A DNA stretch of 5,974 bases from contig CAJMLD010000105.1 of NCBI GenBank assembly GCA_905214175.1, positions 1-5,974 of the forward strand, written 5' to 3'. The notes below the pieces were generated by a model. It made no database searches, had not been told where the DNA came from, and worked only from the letters and a program-made list of their open reading frames with translations. The stretch is from an uncultured bacterium. Its GTDB lineage: Bacteria > Actinomycetota > Coriobacteriia > Coriobacteriales > Atopobiaceae. Shown here one piece after another: positions 1 to 5,628 of the stretch (its first letter is position 1; each line of letters begins with the position of its first letter). A program made the translations under genes and the position numbers.

Positions 1-13
1 CCTTGAAAGACAT
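1..13 (-). CDS. Possible start of a divergent minus-strand gene, cut by the left edge
   Basis: On the minus strand an ATG at 13-11 reads M-S-F-K and then leaves the window. It is preceded by a good Shine-Dalgarno match (GGGAGAGG, complement of 19-26) at a spacing of five bases. The start/SD pair is all that can be seen, so no function can be given. If real, the gene is transcribed away from the zinc-ribbon gene at 200, and bases 14-199 are a divergent promoter region. A chance SD plus ATG is the main alternative. Confidence 0.3.
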
Positions 14-199
14 CGATTCCTCTCCCTTGCTGAACGCATACGTGCTGCGGCGAGCAGATTCAGTGTTATCCCCAGGCTTGCCGCCCACGGACTGGCAGCA
101 ATCCCTCCGGTTGGGTAAAGTATCCCATGGCTTGGGCGCCGACATGCCCGCCCGGACCACCTTACAGCATCTGCACCAAGCTTCCGGAGGAAGAAGAAC
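14..199. other. Putative intergenic/promoter region upstream of the zinc-ribbon gene
   Basis: I see no convincing protein, tRNA or structured RNA here. The open frame from base 2 to a TAA at 116-118 has codons poor in third-position G/C compared with the real genes, so I do not call it. For the plus-strand gene there is only a weak sigma-70-like pair, CTGGCA at 92-97 and TAAAGT at 116-121 with an 18-base spacer (four of six matches each). The stretch ends with the Shine-Dalgarno sequence of the gene at 200. Confidence 0.35.
186..190 (+). promoter_or_regulatory. Shine-Dalgarno site of the zinc-ribbon gene
   Basis: GGAGG lies nine bases before the ATG at 200 and runs into a purine-rich stretch (AAGAAGAA). 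It fixes the start of the 60-residue protein, and no longer in-frame start has comparable support. Confidence 0.8.
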
Positions 200-382
200 A
201 TGGCTCGTTATGACTACAAGTGCCCCTCATGCGGTTCCACCTTCGAGGTCGAGCATCCCATGAGCGCTCATCCAAAGGTGAACTGCCCCAAGTGCGGCCA
301 CGAGGCCGAGCGCGTGTTCGAGACCTCGGGAATCGTGTTTAAGGGCTCCGGCTTCTACAACACCGACCAGAAGGGCAAGTAG
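200..382 (+). CDS. FmdB-family zinc-ribbon protein (60 aa)
   Basis: This small protein begins MARYDYKCPSCG and has two CxxC knuckles, C8/C11 and C29/C32, that should hold one zinc ion. This is the FmdB/CxxC_CXXC_SSSS regulatory-protein family (putative zinc ribbon), and the C-terminal GIVFKGSGFY stretch (residues 44-53) is typical of it. The length of 60 residues is normal, so the gene looks complete. The founding member was proposed to regulate an amidase/formamidase operon, but the role of most members is unknown, so only 'zinc-binding, possibly regulatory' is justified. The gene appears monocistronic: a strong SD lies just upstream, and a terminator starts about 30 bases after the stop. 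Confidence 0.9.
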   Translation: MARYDYKCPSCGSTFEVEHPMSAHPKVNCPKCGHEAERVFETSGIVFKGSGFYNTDQKGK

Positions 383-410
383 CCCTCCTCCTCAAAAGCA
401 GAGGCCCAGT

Positions 411-439
411 GGCCCCGCCGACTGCCGGCGGGGCTTTTT
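411..439 (+). terminator. Rho-independent terminator after the zinc-ribbon gene
   Basis: A perfect nine-base-pair G/C stem pairs GCCCCGCCG (412-420) with CGGCGGGGC (426-434) across a five-base loop, and five Ts follow at 435-439. A G-U pair at 411/435 could lengthen the stem. It lies 29 bases after the stop of the zinc-ribbon gene, so it ends that transcript and separates it from the deacetylase gene. Confidence 0.93.
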
Positions 440-476
440 GTGCTCACGACCTCTTCCCTTGGCGGTGAACGTTAGT

Positions 477-630
477 CGATACGACGAGACAATCACAAAC
501 ACAATGGCTATGAGTTGTCGGAATTATTGAGACATGACGAGCAGCCAAAGCCATGAACCCCATTCGGGAAAGTGGGCTATGGTTGTTCACACGCAGACAT
601 CGGGGCGCATCCCCTCGATACAACGAAACA
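477..630 (+). repeat. Imperfect 15-base direct repeat in the deacetylase leader
   Basis: CGATACGACGAGACA (477-491) and CGATACAACGAAACA (616-630) agree at 13 of 15 positions. The first copy sits inside a small near-palindrome, GTCG-ATA-CGAC (475-485), and the two copies lie 139 bases apart on either side of the possible promoter. They could be operator sites, but the region is rich in A and C and a chance match is possible. Confidence 0.25.
599..619 (+). other. Imperfect hairpin in the deacetylase leader
   Basis: ATCGGGG (599-605) can pair with CCCCTCGAT (611-619) around the loop CGCAT, giving about seven pairs with a bulged T and a spare C. It ends about 40 bases before the SD. No T-run follows, so it is not an intrinsic terminator. 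It may influence the 5' end of the mRNA or be incidental. Confidence 0.25.
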
Positions 631-660
631 GAAACGACACCACGCAGCGGGCTAGGTTCC

Positions 661-665
661 GGAGG
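661..665 (+). promoter_or_regulatory. Shine-Dalgarno site that fixes the deacetylase start at 670
   Basis: GGAGG lies four bases before the ATG at 670, a somewhat short but workable spacing. The alternative in-frame ATG at 553 is preceded by a purine-poor sequence without a usable SD. The start at 670 also yields a typical N-in anchored protein, so it is preferred. Confidence 0.75.
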
Positions 666-669
666 TAGC

Positions 670-2031
670 ATGTCTGAGACGAATAACGAGAAGGCCCCCT
701 CCAAAAGGATGGCGGGTCCCTCGAATAGTAGTGACTTTGGGCTTGTGGGCAAGGGCGCGGGATTCATTCCCACGGGAGACGCCAGCGCAATGCCCGAAGG
801 TGACAACCGCGGCAACGGAGAAGGTCGAAGCAGGCGCTTTGTGGCTCGGACGCTTGTGCCCCTCCTTGTGCTTGCAGCGCTTTTCGGCGGCGGTTACTAC
901 TGGTGGACCAGCCTCCGTCCCGTGCAGGTGACAGTCAACGGCACGCTCCAGAGTGTGACCGTAGGCACCACCATCGACCAGCTCAAGAGCGACGAGGGGA
1001 TCCAGACAACCCCGGGCAACTACGTGAGCGTCTCGGGAAACGTCCTCGCTGAGGGCGAAGGCTACCCCTACTCGGTGACCGTTAACGACAAGGCCATGGA
1101 CTACGACGAAGCCAGCACCTACAAGGTTGCCGGCGGAGAGCGCATCACCGTGAGCGACGGGGGGAACCGCACGGAGCCCTACACCACCGAGACCGTGAAC
1201 CAGCCGCCCAAGCTCCTCATGGACGGCAACGTGGGAGCCATCAACTACATCTCTCAGTGGGGGTCCACGACGGTGAAGGACGTGCTCACTGGCCAGGAGT
1301 CTGGCGAGCAGGTCGACGGCACGGTCTACGAGCAGGGCCAAGACTGCGCGGTCACGGTTAAGGACGTGCAGCCCTCGGACGACAAGAAGCTCGTGGCCCT
1401 CACCTTTGACGACGGACCAAGCCAGTACACAGGGCAGTATCTGCAGATCTTGCAGGACAGGGGCGTAAAGGCCACCTTCTTCTGCCTGGGCAAGGAGGTT
1501 GACGCCAACCCCGATGAGGCAAAGGCGATCGTAGATGCGGGGTGCCAGATCTGCAGCCACTCCTACGACCACCCGGACCTCAGGGCGTCCGACTCCCAGA
1601 CCGTCCTTGACCAGCTGACAAGCTCCTTCTCGTCAATCGAAAGCGCCACGGGCGTGAAGACCACCGCGTTTCGACCGCCCTACGGGAGCTTCACGCAGCG
1701 CACCTGGCTCGCCACGCAGGGCGTGGCCACCGTGGCCGTGCGCTGGGACATCGACACCGAGGACTGGAAGCAGCCCGGTGTGGACCAGATTGTCTCGGCT
1801 GCCTGCGACAACGTGCACTCCGGGAGCATCATCCTGATGCACGACGGCGGCGGCCCGCGCGACCAGGACGTCGAAGCGCTGCCGCAGATCATCGACAACC
1901 TCCAGGCGCAGGGCTACACCTTCGTGACCATAAGCGAGCTTCTCGCCAGCGACGACTCGATTCCCTCGGACATCGCAAGCTGCGATGCGACCATGCCCTC
2001 GAGCGCCGTCTGGCCAGACGAGATTGGCTAG
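670..2031 (+). CDS. Membrane-anchored NodB-type polysaccharide deacetylase (453 aa)
   Basis: The protein should remove N-acetyl (or O-acetyl) groups from an envelope polysaccharide such as peptidoglycan, outside the cell. Residues 1-57 are polar, probably disordered and cytoplasmic. Arginines at 53, 55, 56 and 60 precede one membrane segment (about 61-79), giving a type II, N-in anchor. Residues about 84-165 form a beta-rich linker domain that resembles DUF348/ubiquitin-like domains (low confidence). The catalytic NodB domain covers about 240-425 with all motifs intact: TFDDGP (245-250; D247 base, D248 metal), HSYDH (297-301; metal ligands H297 and H301), RPPYG (335-339), DTEDW (362-366) and LMHD (389-392; H391). 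Six cysteines lie in the exported part, including C292-x-x-C295 next to the metal histidines. A short tail follows. The substrate cannot be read from sequence; such enzymes often confer lysozyme resistance. The stop overlaps that of the convergent exporter gene. Confidence 0.93.
   Translation: MSETNNEKAPSKRMAGPSNSSDFGLVGKGAGFIPTGDASAMPEGDNRGNGEGRSRRFVARTLVPLLVLAALFGGGYYWWTSLRPVQVTVNGTLQSVTVGTTIDQLKSDEGIQTTPGNYVSVSGNVLAEGEGYPYSVTVNDKAMDYDEASTYKVAGGERITVSDGGNRTEPYTTETVNQPPKLLMDGNVGAINYISQWGSTTVKDVLTGQESGEQVDGTVYEQGQDCAVTVKDVQPSDDKKLVALTFDDGPSQYTGQYLQILQDRGVKATFFCLGKEVDANPDEAKAIVDAGCQICSHSYDHPDLRASDSQTVLDQLTSSFSSIESATGVKTTAFRPPYGSFTQRTWLATQGVATVAVRWDIDTEDWKQPGVDQIVSAACDNVHSGSIILMHDGGGPRDQDVEALPQIIDNLQAQGYTFVTISELLASDDSIPSDIASCDATMPSSAVWPDEIG
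2007..2020. repeat. 14-base perfect palindrome at the convergent gene junction
   Basis: CGTCTGGCCAGACG reads the same on both strands and lies within the last codons of the deacetylase, eight to 21 bases before the shared stop codons. As RNA it could form a five-pair stem with a GGCC loop, but no T-run follows on either strand, so it is not a standard terminator. A dyad of this length could occur by chance in 6 kb. Confidence 0.4.
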
Positions 2032-3851
2032 GCGAACTGGCTGCGGTAGAGCGCCGCGTACGCACCACCCTTGGCCAGCAGCGACTCGTGCGTGCCCTGC
2101 TCGATGATGGTGCCGTGGTCCATGACCAGGATGAGATCCGCGTCCACGATGGTCGAGAGCCGGTGCGCGATCACAAAGCTCGTGCGGTCCTCCATAATGG
2201 CCTCCATCGCACGAACGATTGCCTGCTCGGTACGGGTGTCCACGCTTGAGGTCGCCTCATCCAGGATGAGCATGGCTGGGTCGGTGAGCATGGCACGGGC
2301 AATGGTGAGGAGCTGCCGTTGGCCCTGGCTCACGTTCTCCCCGCCATCGGTGAGCAGCGTGTCATAGCCCTGCGGGAGCGTGCGCACGAAGAAGTCCACG
2401 TGTGCGGCGCGTGCGGCCGCCTCGACCTCCTCACGCGTGGCACCCGGCCTGCCGTAGGCGATGTTCTCGGCAATGGTGCCCTCGAAGAGCCACGCGTCTT
2501 GAAGCACCATGCCAAACTCGCGCCGCAGGTCGCGTTGGCGCAGCTGCCTAGTGTCTACACCATCAATGGTGATACGGCCGCCATCCACCTCGTAGAAGCG
2601 CATGAGCAGGTTGATAAGTGTGGTCTTGCCTGCACCCGTGGCGCCCACGATGGCAACCTTCTCTCCGGGCTCGGCCACGAGCGAGACGTCATGCATGAGG
2701 GGCGCCTCGGGCGAATAGCCAAAGCGCACGTGCTCGAAGGCCACGCGACCCCGCACCGGCTGCGGCAGCTCTGCCGGCACCTCGGGGTCGGGCAGGATCT
2801 CTGGCGCGTCGAGCAGCGCAAACACGCGCTCGGCTGCCGCGAGCGCGCCCTGCAGCATGTTCACCGTGAGCGAGAGCTGCGTGAGGGGCTCGGACGCCTG
2901 CGTCACGTACTGGAAGAAGGCCTGGAACGCCCCGACTGTCATCTGGCCGCCCGCGACAAGCGCGCCGGCAGCAAGGCCAATGGCCACTTGCGAGAGCCGC
3001 ACAAGGAAGCGGATGGCAGGAGAGATAGCGTTGGTGAGAAAGTCCGCACGGGCACTTGTCGTGGCGACCTTCTCGGCGTGTGACTCAACGGCCTTAAGGC
3101 TTGCGTCCTCGACGCCAAAGGCCTTGATGACGGTGCGGCCCGAGTAGGCCTCCTCGACGCTCTCGGTGAGGTGGCCCAGCGCGTCCTGGCGCGCCGCGGC
3201 GGCATCAAGCGTGCGGCTGGCGGCAAACTTGGTGACCACAACCGACGCCGCGGCAAATGCACAGAACACGAGCGCCAGCGCCAGGTTTGAGAGAAGCATG
3301 AGCACGACGGCGCCCACCAGTGTCGTAAACGCGATGATGAGCTGCAACAGTCCGCGCTGCAAGACCTCAGAGACCTTGTCGAGGTCGTTGGTCGCGCGGC
3401 TTATGGTGTCTCCGGGCTGGTGCGCGTCGAAGTACGAGAGCGGAAGCCTCCCCAACTTTGCCGAGATCTCCTTGCGCAGGGAGAGGTTAAGCCGCTCGGC
3501 AAAGCTCGACATCACAAGGGACTGCACGGAGTAGAACGCCCAGGCGCAGGTCCAGATGCTAAAGTAGGTGAGAACCTCGCGACCACCGTTGCCAAGACCA
3601 ACAACGTAGACCTCGCCCTTCGCGAAACTCGCCTGGATGTTCTCCCACTGCACATCCACCACATGCGCGCTGTACGCAGCGGCACCCAGACTTGCGGCAA
3701 CGTAGACGATGGCGCTCGCAGCGGCAACAACCAGGCGCCAGCGCTGCGTGCCGGCCGCCTCCCAGAGGCGACGCGCCGTCCCCCTTGCGTCGTGCGGACG
3801 CTCCTCGTCAAGCGTGCCCTTCTCGTCATGCGCGTTTCTCTCGTCACTCAT
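2028..3851 (-). CDS. ABC exporter half B, catalytically complete NBD with SQGQ signature (607 aa)
   Basis: A six-segment membrane domain (segments near 38-62, 93-115, 167-187, 190-210, 278-299 and 303-320) is fused to an ATPase domain (about 370-605), the ABCB-type exporter layout at normal length. ATPase motifs: aromatic A-loop Y379, Walker A GATGAGKTT (403-411, K409), Q-loop Q451, signature VSQGQ (507-511), Walker B LILDE (D531, catalytic E532), D-loop SSVD (535-538) and switch H563. Q509 replaces the usual second-position glycine, as in the catalytic halves of known heterodimeric exporters. The protein should pair with half A, encoded just upstream, to export lipophilic compounds. The cytoplasmic N terminus carries four six-residue repeats starting at D3, D9, D15 and D21. 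The ATG at 3851 is chosen for its SD at 3862-3869; longer frames run into half A coding sequence. It overlaps the half A gene by eight bases. Confidence 0.93.
   Translation of the reverse strand: MSDERNAHDEKGTLDEERPHDARGTARRLWEAAGTQRWRLVVAAASAIVYVAASLGAAAYSAHVVDVQWENIQASFAKGEVYVVGLGNGGREVLTYFSIWTCAWAFYSVQSLVMSSFAERLNLSLRKEISAKLGRLPLSYFDAHQPGDTISRATNDLDKVSEVLQRGLLQLIIAFTTLVGAVVLMLLSNLALALVFCAFAAASVVVTKFAASRTLDAAAARQDALGHLTESVEEAYSGRTVIKAFGVEDASLKAVESHAEKVATTSARADFLTNAISPAIRFLVRLSQVAIGLAAGALVAGGQMTVGAFQAFFQYVTQASEPLTQLSLTVNMLQGALAAAERVFALLDAPEILPDPEVPAELPQPVRGRVAFEHVRFGYSPEAPLMHDVSLVAEPGEKVAIVGATGAGKTTLINLLMRFYEVDGGRITIDGVDTRQLRQRDLRREFGMVLQDAWLFEGTIAENIAYGRPGATREEVEAAARAAHVDFFVRTLPQGYDTLLTDGGENVSQGQRQLLTIARAMLTDPAMLILDEATSSVDTRTEQAIVRAMEAIMEDRTSFVIAHRLSTIVDADLILVMDHGTIIEQGTHESLLAKGGAYAALYRSQFA
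3774..3845 (-). repeat. Four-unit hexapeptide repeat at the N terminus of exporter half B
   Basis: Residues 3-26 divide exactly into DERNAH, DEKGTL, DEERPH and DARGTA. Every unit starts with Asp, and the first three start with Asp-Glu encoded by GACGAG, so the DNA period is 18 bases. The stretch is charged and lies before the first membrane segment. It suggests short tandem duplication followed by drift. Confidence 0.55.
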
Positions 3852-5628
3852 CGGCGGTGGCACCTCCCCTCGTCTGCGACTCGACAATGTCCCTGTAGGC
3901 GGGGCATGTCTCCATGAGCTCGTCGTGCGTGCCGCGGCCCACAACGCAACCGTCTCCGAGCACCACGATTTGGGCAGCATGGCGTACCGTGCTCACGCGC
4001 TGGGCGATGATAACCACGGCCTGGTTGGCAAGCTCGCCCTCGAGGGCATGGCGCAGCGCCGCGTCTGTCTTGTAGTCGAGCGCCGAGAACGAGTCGTCAA
4101 AGACGTAGAGGTCCGCGTGGCGCACGAGCGCGCGGGCAATGGCAAGGCGCTGCCGCTGGCCGCCCGAGAAGTTCGACCCGCCCTGCGCGACGCGCGTGGA
4201 GAGGCCATCGGGAAGCTCCCGTACAAAGCCCGCCTGTGCCACGTCGAGTGCGCGCCAGAGTTCCTCGTCTGTTGCAGTGGCATCTCCGTCGCGGAGGTTC
4301 TCGGCGATGGTGCCCGAGAAGAGCCACGCCTGCTGGGGCACGTAGGCAATGTGAGAACGCAGCTCCTGCTGCGTAACGTTACGCACATCGACCCCCAGCA
4401 TGAGTAGCGATCCCGCCGTCACGTCATGGAAGCGAAGGAGCATCTTTGCCACGGTCGACTTGCCCGAGCCGGTGTTGCCCATGATTGCCGTGACCTCGCC
4501 ACGCCGCACGGAGAAGTCGAGGTCATGGAGGGTGTCCTCATCGGCATCGGCAAAGCGGAAGCTTGCGTGCGAGAAGCGCGCGACCTCGTCGCCCGGCTGC
4601 GGGTTGGTGGGCGCACCCAGGTGCTTGGGGACCGCCGGATCCGCCACGCTCGGCACCACCTCCAGAACGGCAGCGGCGCGCGTAAGGCACGAGAGGGCCC
4701 TGGGCACCTGGATCATTGCGAACTGCGCCATCATCATGAAGAACATGATGAGCATGGCGTACTCGAGCAGCGCGGAGATGGAGCCTATCTGCATGGCGCC
4801 CACGCCCACGCGGTCCGCGCCCCACCACATGACGAGGACCTCGACGACGTTCATGAGGAAGAACGTGGAGCAGTCCACAACCGAGAAGAGCATGTTGACG
4901 CGGATGGCGTTTGTGGCGTAGTCCTCGAAGGTCTCGTCCAGCCGGCCGCGCTCGCGTTCCTCCTTGCCAAAGGCGCGGATGACGCGCGTGCCGGTAACAA
5001 CCTCGCGCAGCCGCGAGTTCATGCGGTCAACATAGCCCTGCATGGCAAGGAAGATGGGCGTCGACCTGGCGATTGCGATGAGCGAGATGACGAGCATGGC
5101 AAGCGTAACAAGAAGGAGGAGACGCCCCATCACGGGGTCGATGCCGTATGCCAGGACGATGGCAACCACGCAGGTGACGGGCACCGGAAAAACCATCATG
5201 AAGGCCATGAGCAGGGTCTGCTGCACCACATTGGCATCCGAGAGCGTGCGGGTGATCATCGAACCCGTGCCAAACGCGTTAAAGTCGGCCCCAGAGAGCG
5301 CAAGCGACTTCTTGTAGACGGCCACACGCAGGTCGCGACCAACATAGGCCGCAAGGCGCGAGGCCACGTAGTAGGAGGCCACGCATCCGCCGGACCCCAC
5401 CACGGCAGCCACGAGCATGGCGATGCCATGCGTGGCAAGCTCGGCGGTGTCGCGCGTGCCCACGGCCACGTTCACGAGGGCGGCAAGCTGCGTGGGAATG
5501 AGGAGCATGCCCACGATGTCGGCAAGCAGCAGCACCAGCGAGGCCGCGGCAAGGCGCCAATGTGGGCGCACGAGCTGCGTGAGAACCTTCCACGACGCGC
5601 GCTTGCTGTAGTCACGCTCAGCGGACAT
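3844..5628 (-). CDS. ABC exporter half A, degenerate NBD (594 aa)
   Basis: A membrane domain of six segments (near 26-48, 66-92, 139-161, 168-188, 249-270 and 283-305) is joined to an ATPase domain (about 348-585), as in ABCB-type exporters. ATPase motifs: Walker A GNTGSGKST (384-392, K390), Q-loop PQQAW (431-435), signature FSGGQ (487-491), Walker B VFDD (D511) and D-loop SALD (515-518). The catalytic glutamate position is D512 and the switch histidine position is Q543 (IAQRVST), so ATP bound by this subunit should be hydrolysed poorly. This is the pattern of the non-catalytic half of asymmetric exporters such as TM287 and BmrC. Its intact SGGQ completes the competent site of half B. The ATG at 5628 has a strong SD at 5638-5644; longer frames only read through the marR gene. 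It overlaps marR by 11 bases and the half B gene by eight. The cargo is unknown. Confidence 0.93.
   Translation of the reverse strand: MSAERDYSKRASWKVLTQLVRPHWRLAAASLVLLLADIVGMLLIPTQLAALVNVAVGTRDTAELATHGIAMLVAAVVGSGGCVASYYVASRLAAYVGRDLRVAVYKKSLALSGADFNAFGTGSMITRTLSDANVVQQTLLMAFMMVFPVPVTCVVAIVLAYGIDPVMGRLLLLVTLAMLVISLIAIARSTPIFLAMQGYVDRMNSRLREVVTGTRVIRAFGKEERERGRLDETFEDYATNAIRVNMLFSVVDCSTFFLMNVVEVLVMWWGADRVGVGAMQIGSISALLEYAMLIMFFMMMAQFAMIQVPRALSCLTRAAAVLEVVPSVADPAVPKHLGAPTNPQPGDEVARFSHASFRFADADEDTLHDLDFSVRRGEVTAIMGNTGSGKSTVAKMLLRFHDVTAGSLLMLGVDVRNVTQQELRSHIAYVPQQAWLFSGTIAENLRDGDATATDEELWRALDVAQAGFVRELPDGLSTRVAQGGSNFSGGQRQRLAIARALVRHADLYVFDDSFSALDYKTDAALRHALEGELANQAVVIIAQRVSTVRHAAQIVVLGDGCVVGRGTHDELMETCPAYRDIVESQTRGGATADE
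3862..3869 (-). promoter_or_regulatory. Shine-Dalgarno site of exporter half B, inside the half A gene
   Basis: On the minus strand GGGGAGGT lies about ten bases before the ATG at 3851. It is embedded in the codons for the last residues of half A (around RGGAT), so ribosomes finishing half A can restart on half B. This decides the start against an in-frame ATG at 3980. Confidence 0.8.

Larger units (their letters stand above)
440..660 (+). other. Leader/promoter region of the deacetylase gene
   Basis: This stretch of about 220 bases is AT-richer than the genes on either side and holds no supported gene. It must carry the deacetylase promoter, since a terminator stands just upstream, but no strong consensus is visible. 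The best pair is GAGACA (486-491) and TATGAG (509-514) with a 17-base spacer, four of six matches each. TTGAGA at 527-532 is a better -35 box but has no good -10 partner. The region also holds an imperfect hairpin (599-619) and a 15-base near-repeat (477-491 and 616-630). A frame open from an ATG at 553 would add 39 residues to the deacetylase, but it has no SD and the added residues look like translated leader. Confidence 0.5.

Noticed and set aside
66..74. TTATCCCCA, close to a DnaA box
   Set aside because: It is a single copy with one mismatch to the strict box, and there is no cluster or AT-rich unwinding region, so it is not evidence for an origin.
2..118. Open frame from the left edge to TAA at 116-118, possibly the end of an upstream protein
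   Set aside because: Only 38 codons with low third-position G/C, unlike the genes here, and no recognisable motif. It cannot be excluded without sequence to the left.
3..263. Frame starting at a TTG at base 3 and running into the zinc-ribbon gene
   Set aside because: It overlaps the well-supported zinc-ribbon gene out of frame, has no visible SD, and its last third is simply that gene read in another frame.
553..669. 39-residue N-terminal extension of the deacetylase from ATG 553
   Set aside because: No SD precedes 553, whereas a GGAGG stands just before ATG 670. The extension would cover the leader hairpin and adds no domain.
652..1572. Minus-strand open frame of 306 codons opposite the deacetylase
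   Set aside because: It lies antisense to a gene with complete catalytic motifs, has a composition typical of reversed GC-rich codons, and shows no recognisable domain or convincing SD.
2319..3083. Plus-strand open frame of 254 codons opposite exporter half B
   Set aside because: Antisense shadow over the ATPase and membrane domains of half B, without its own motifs or SD.
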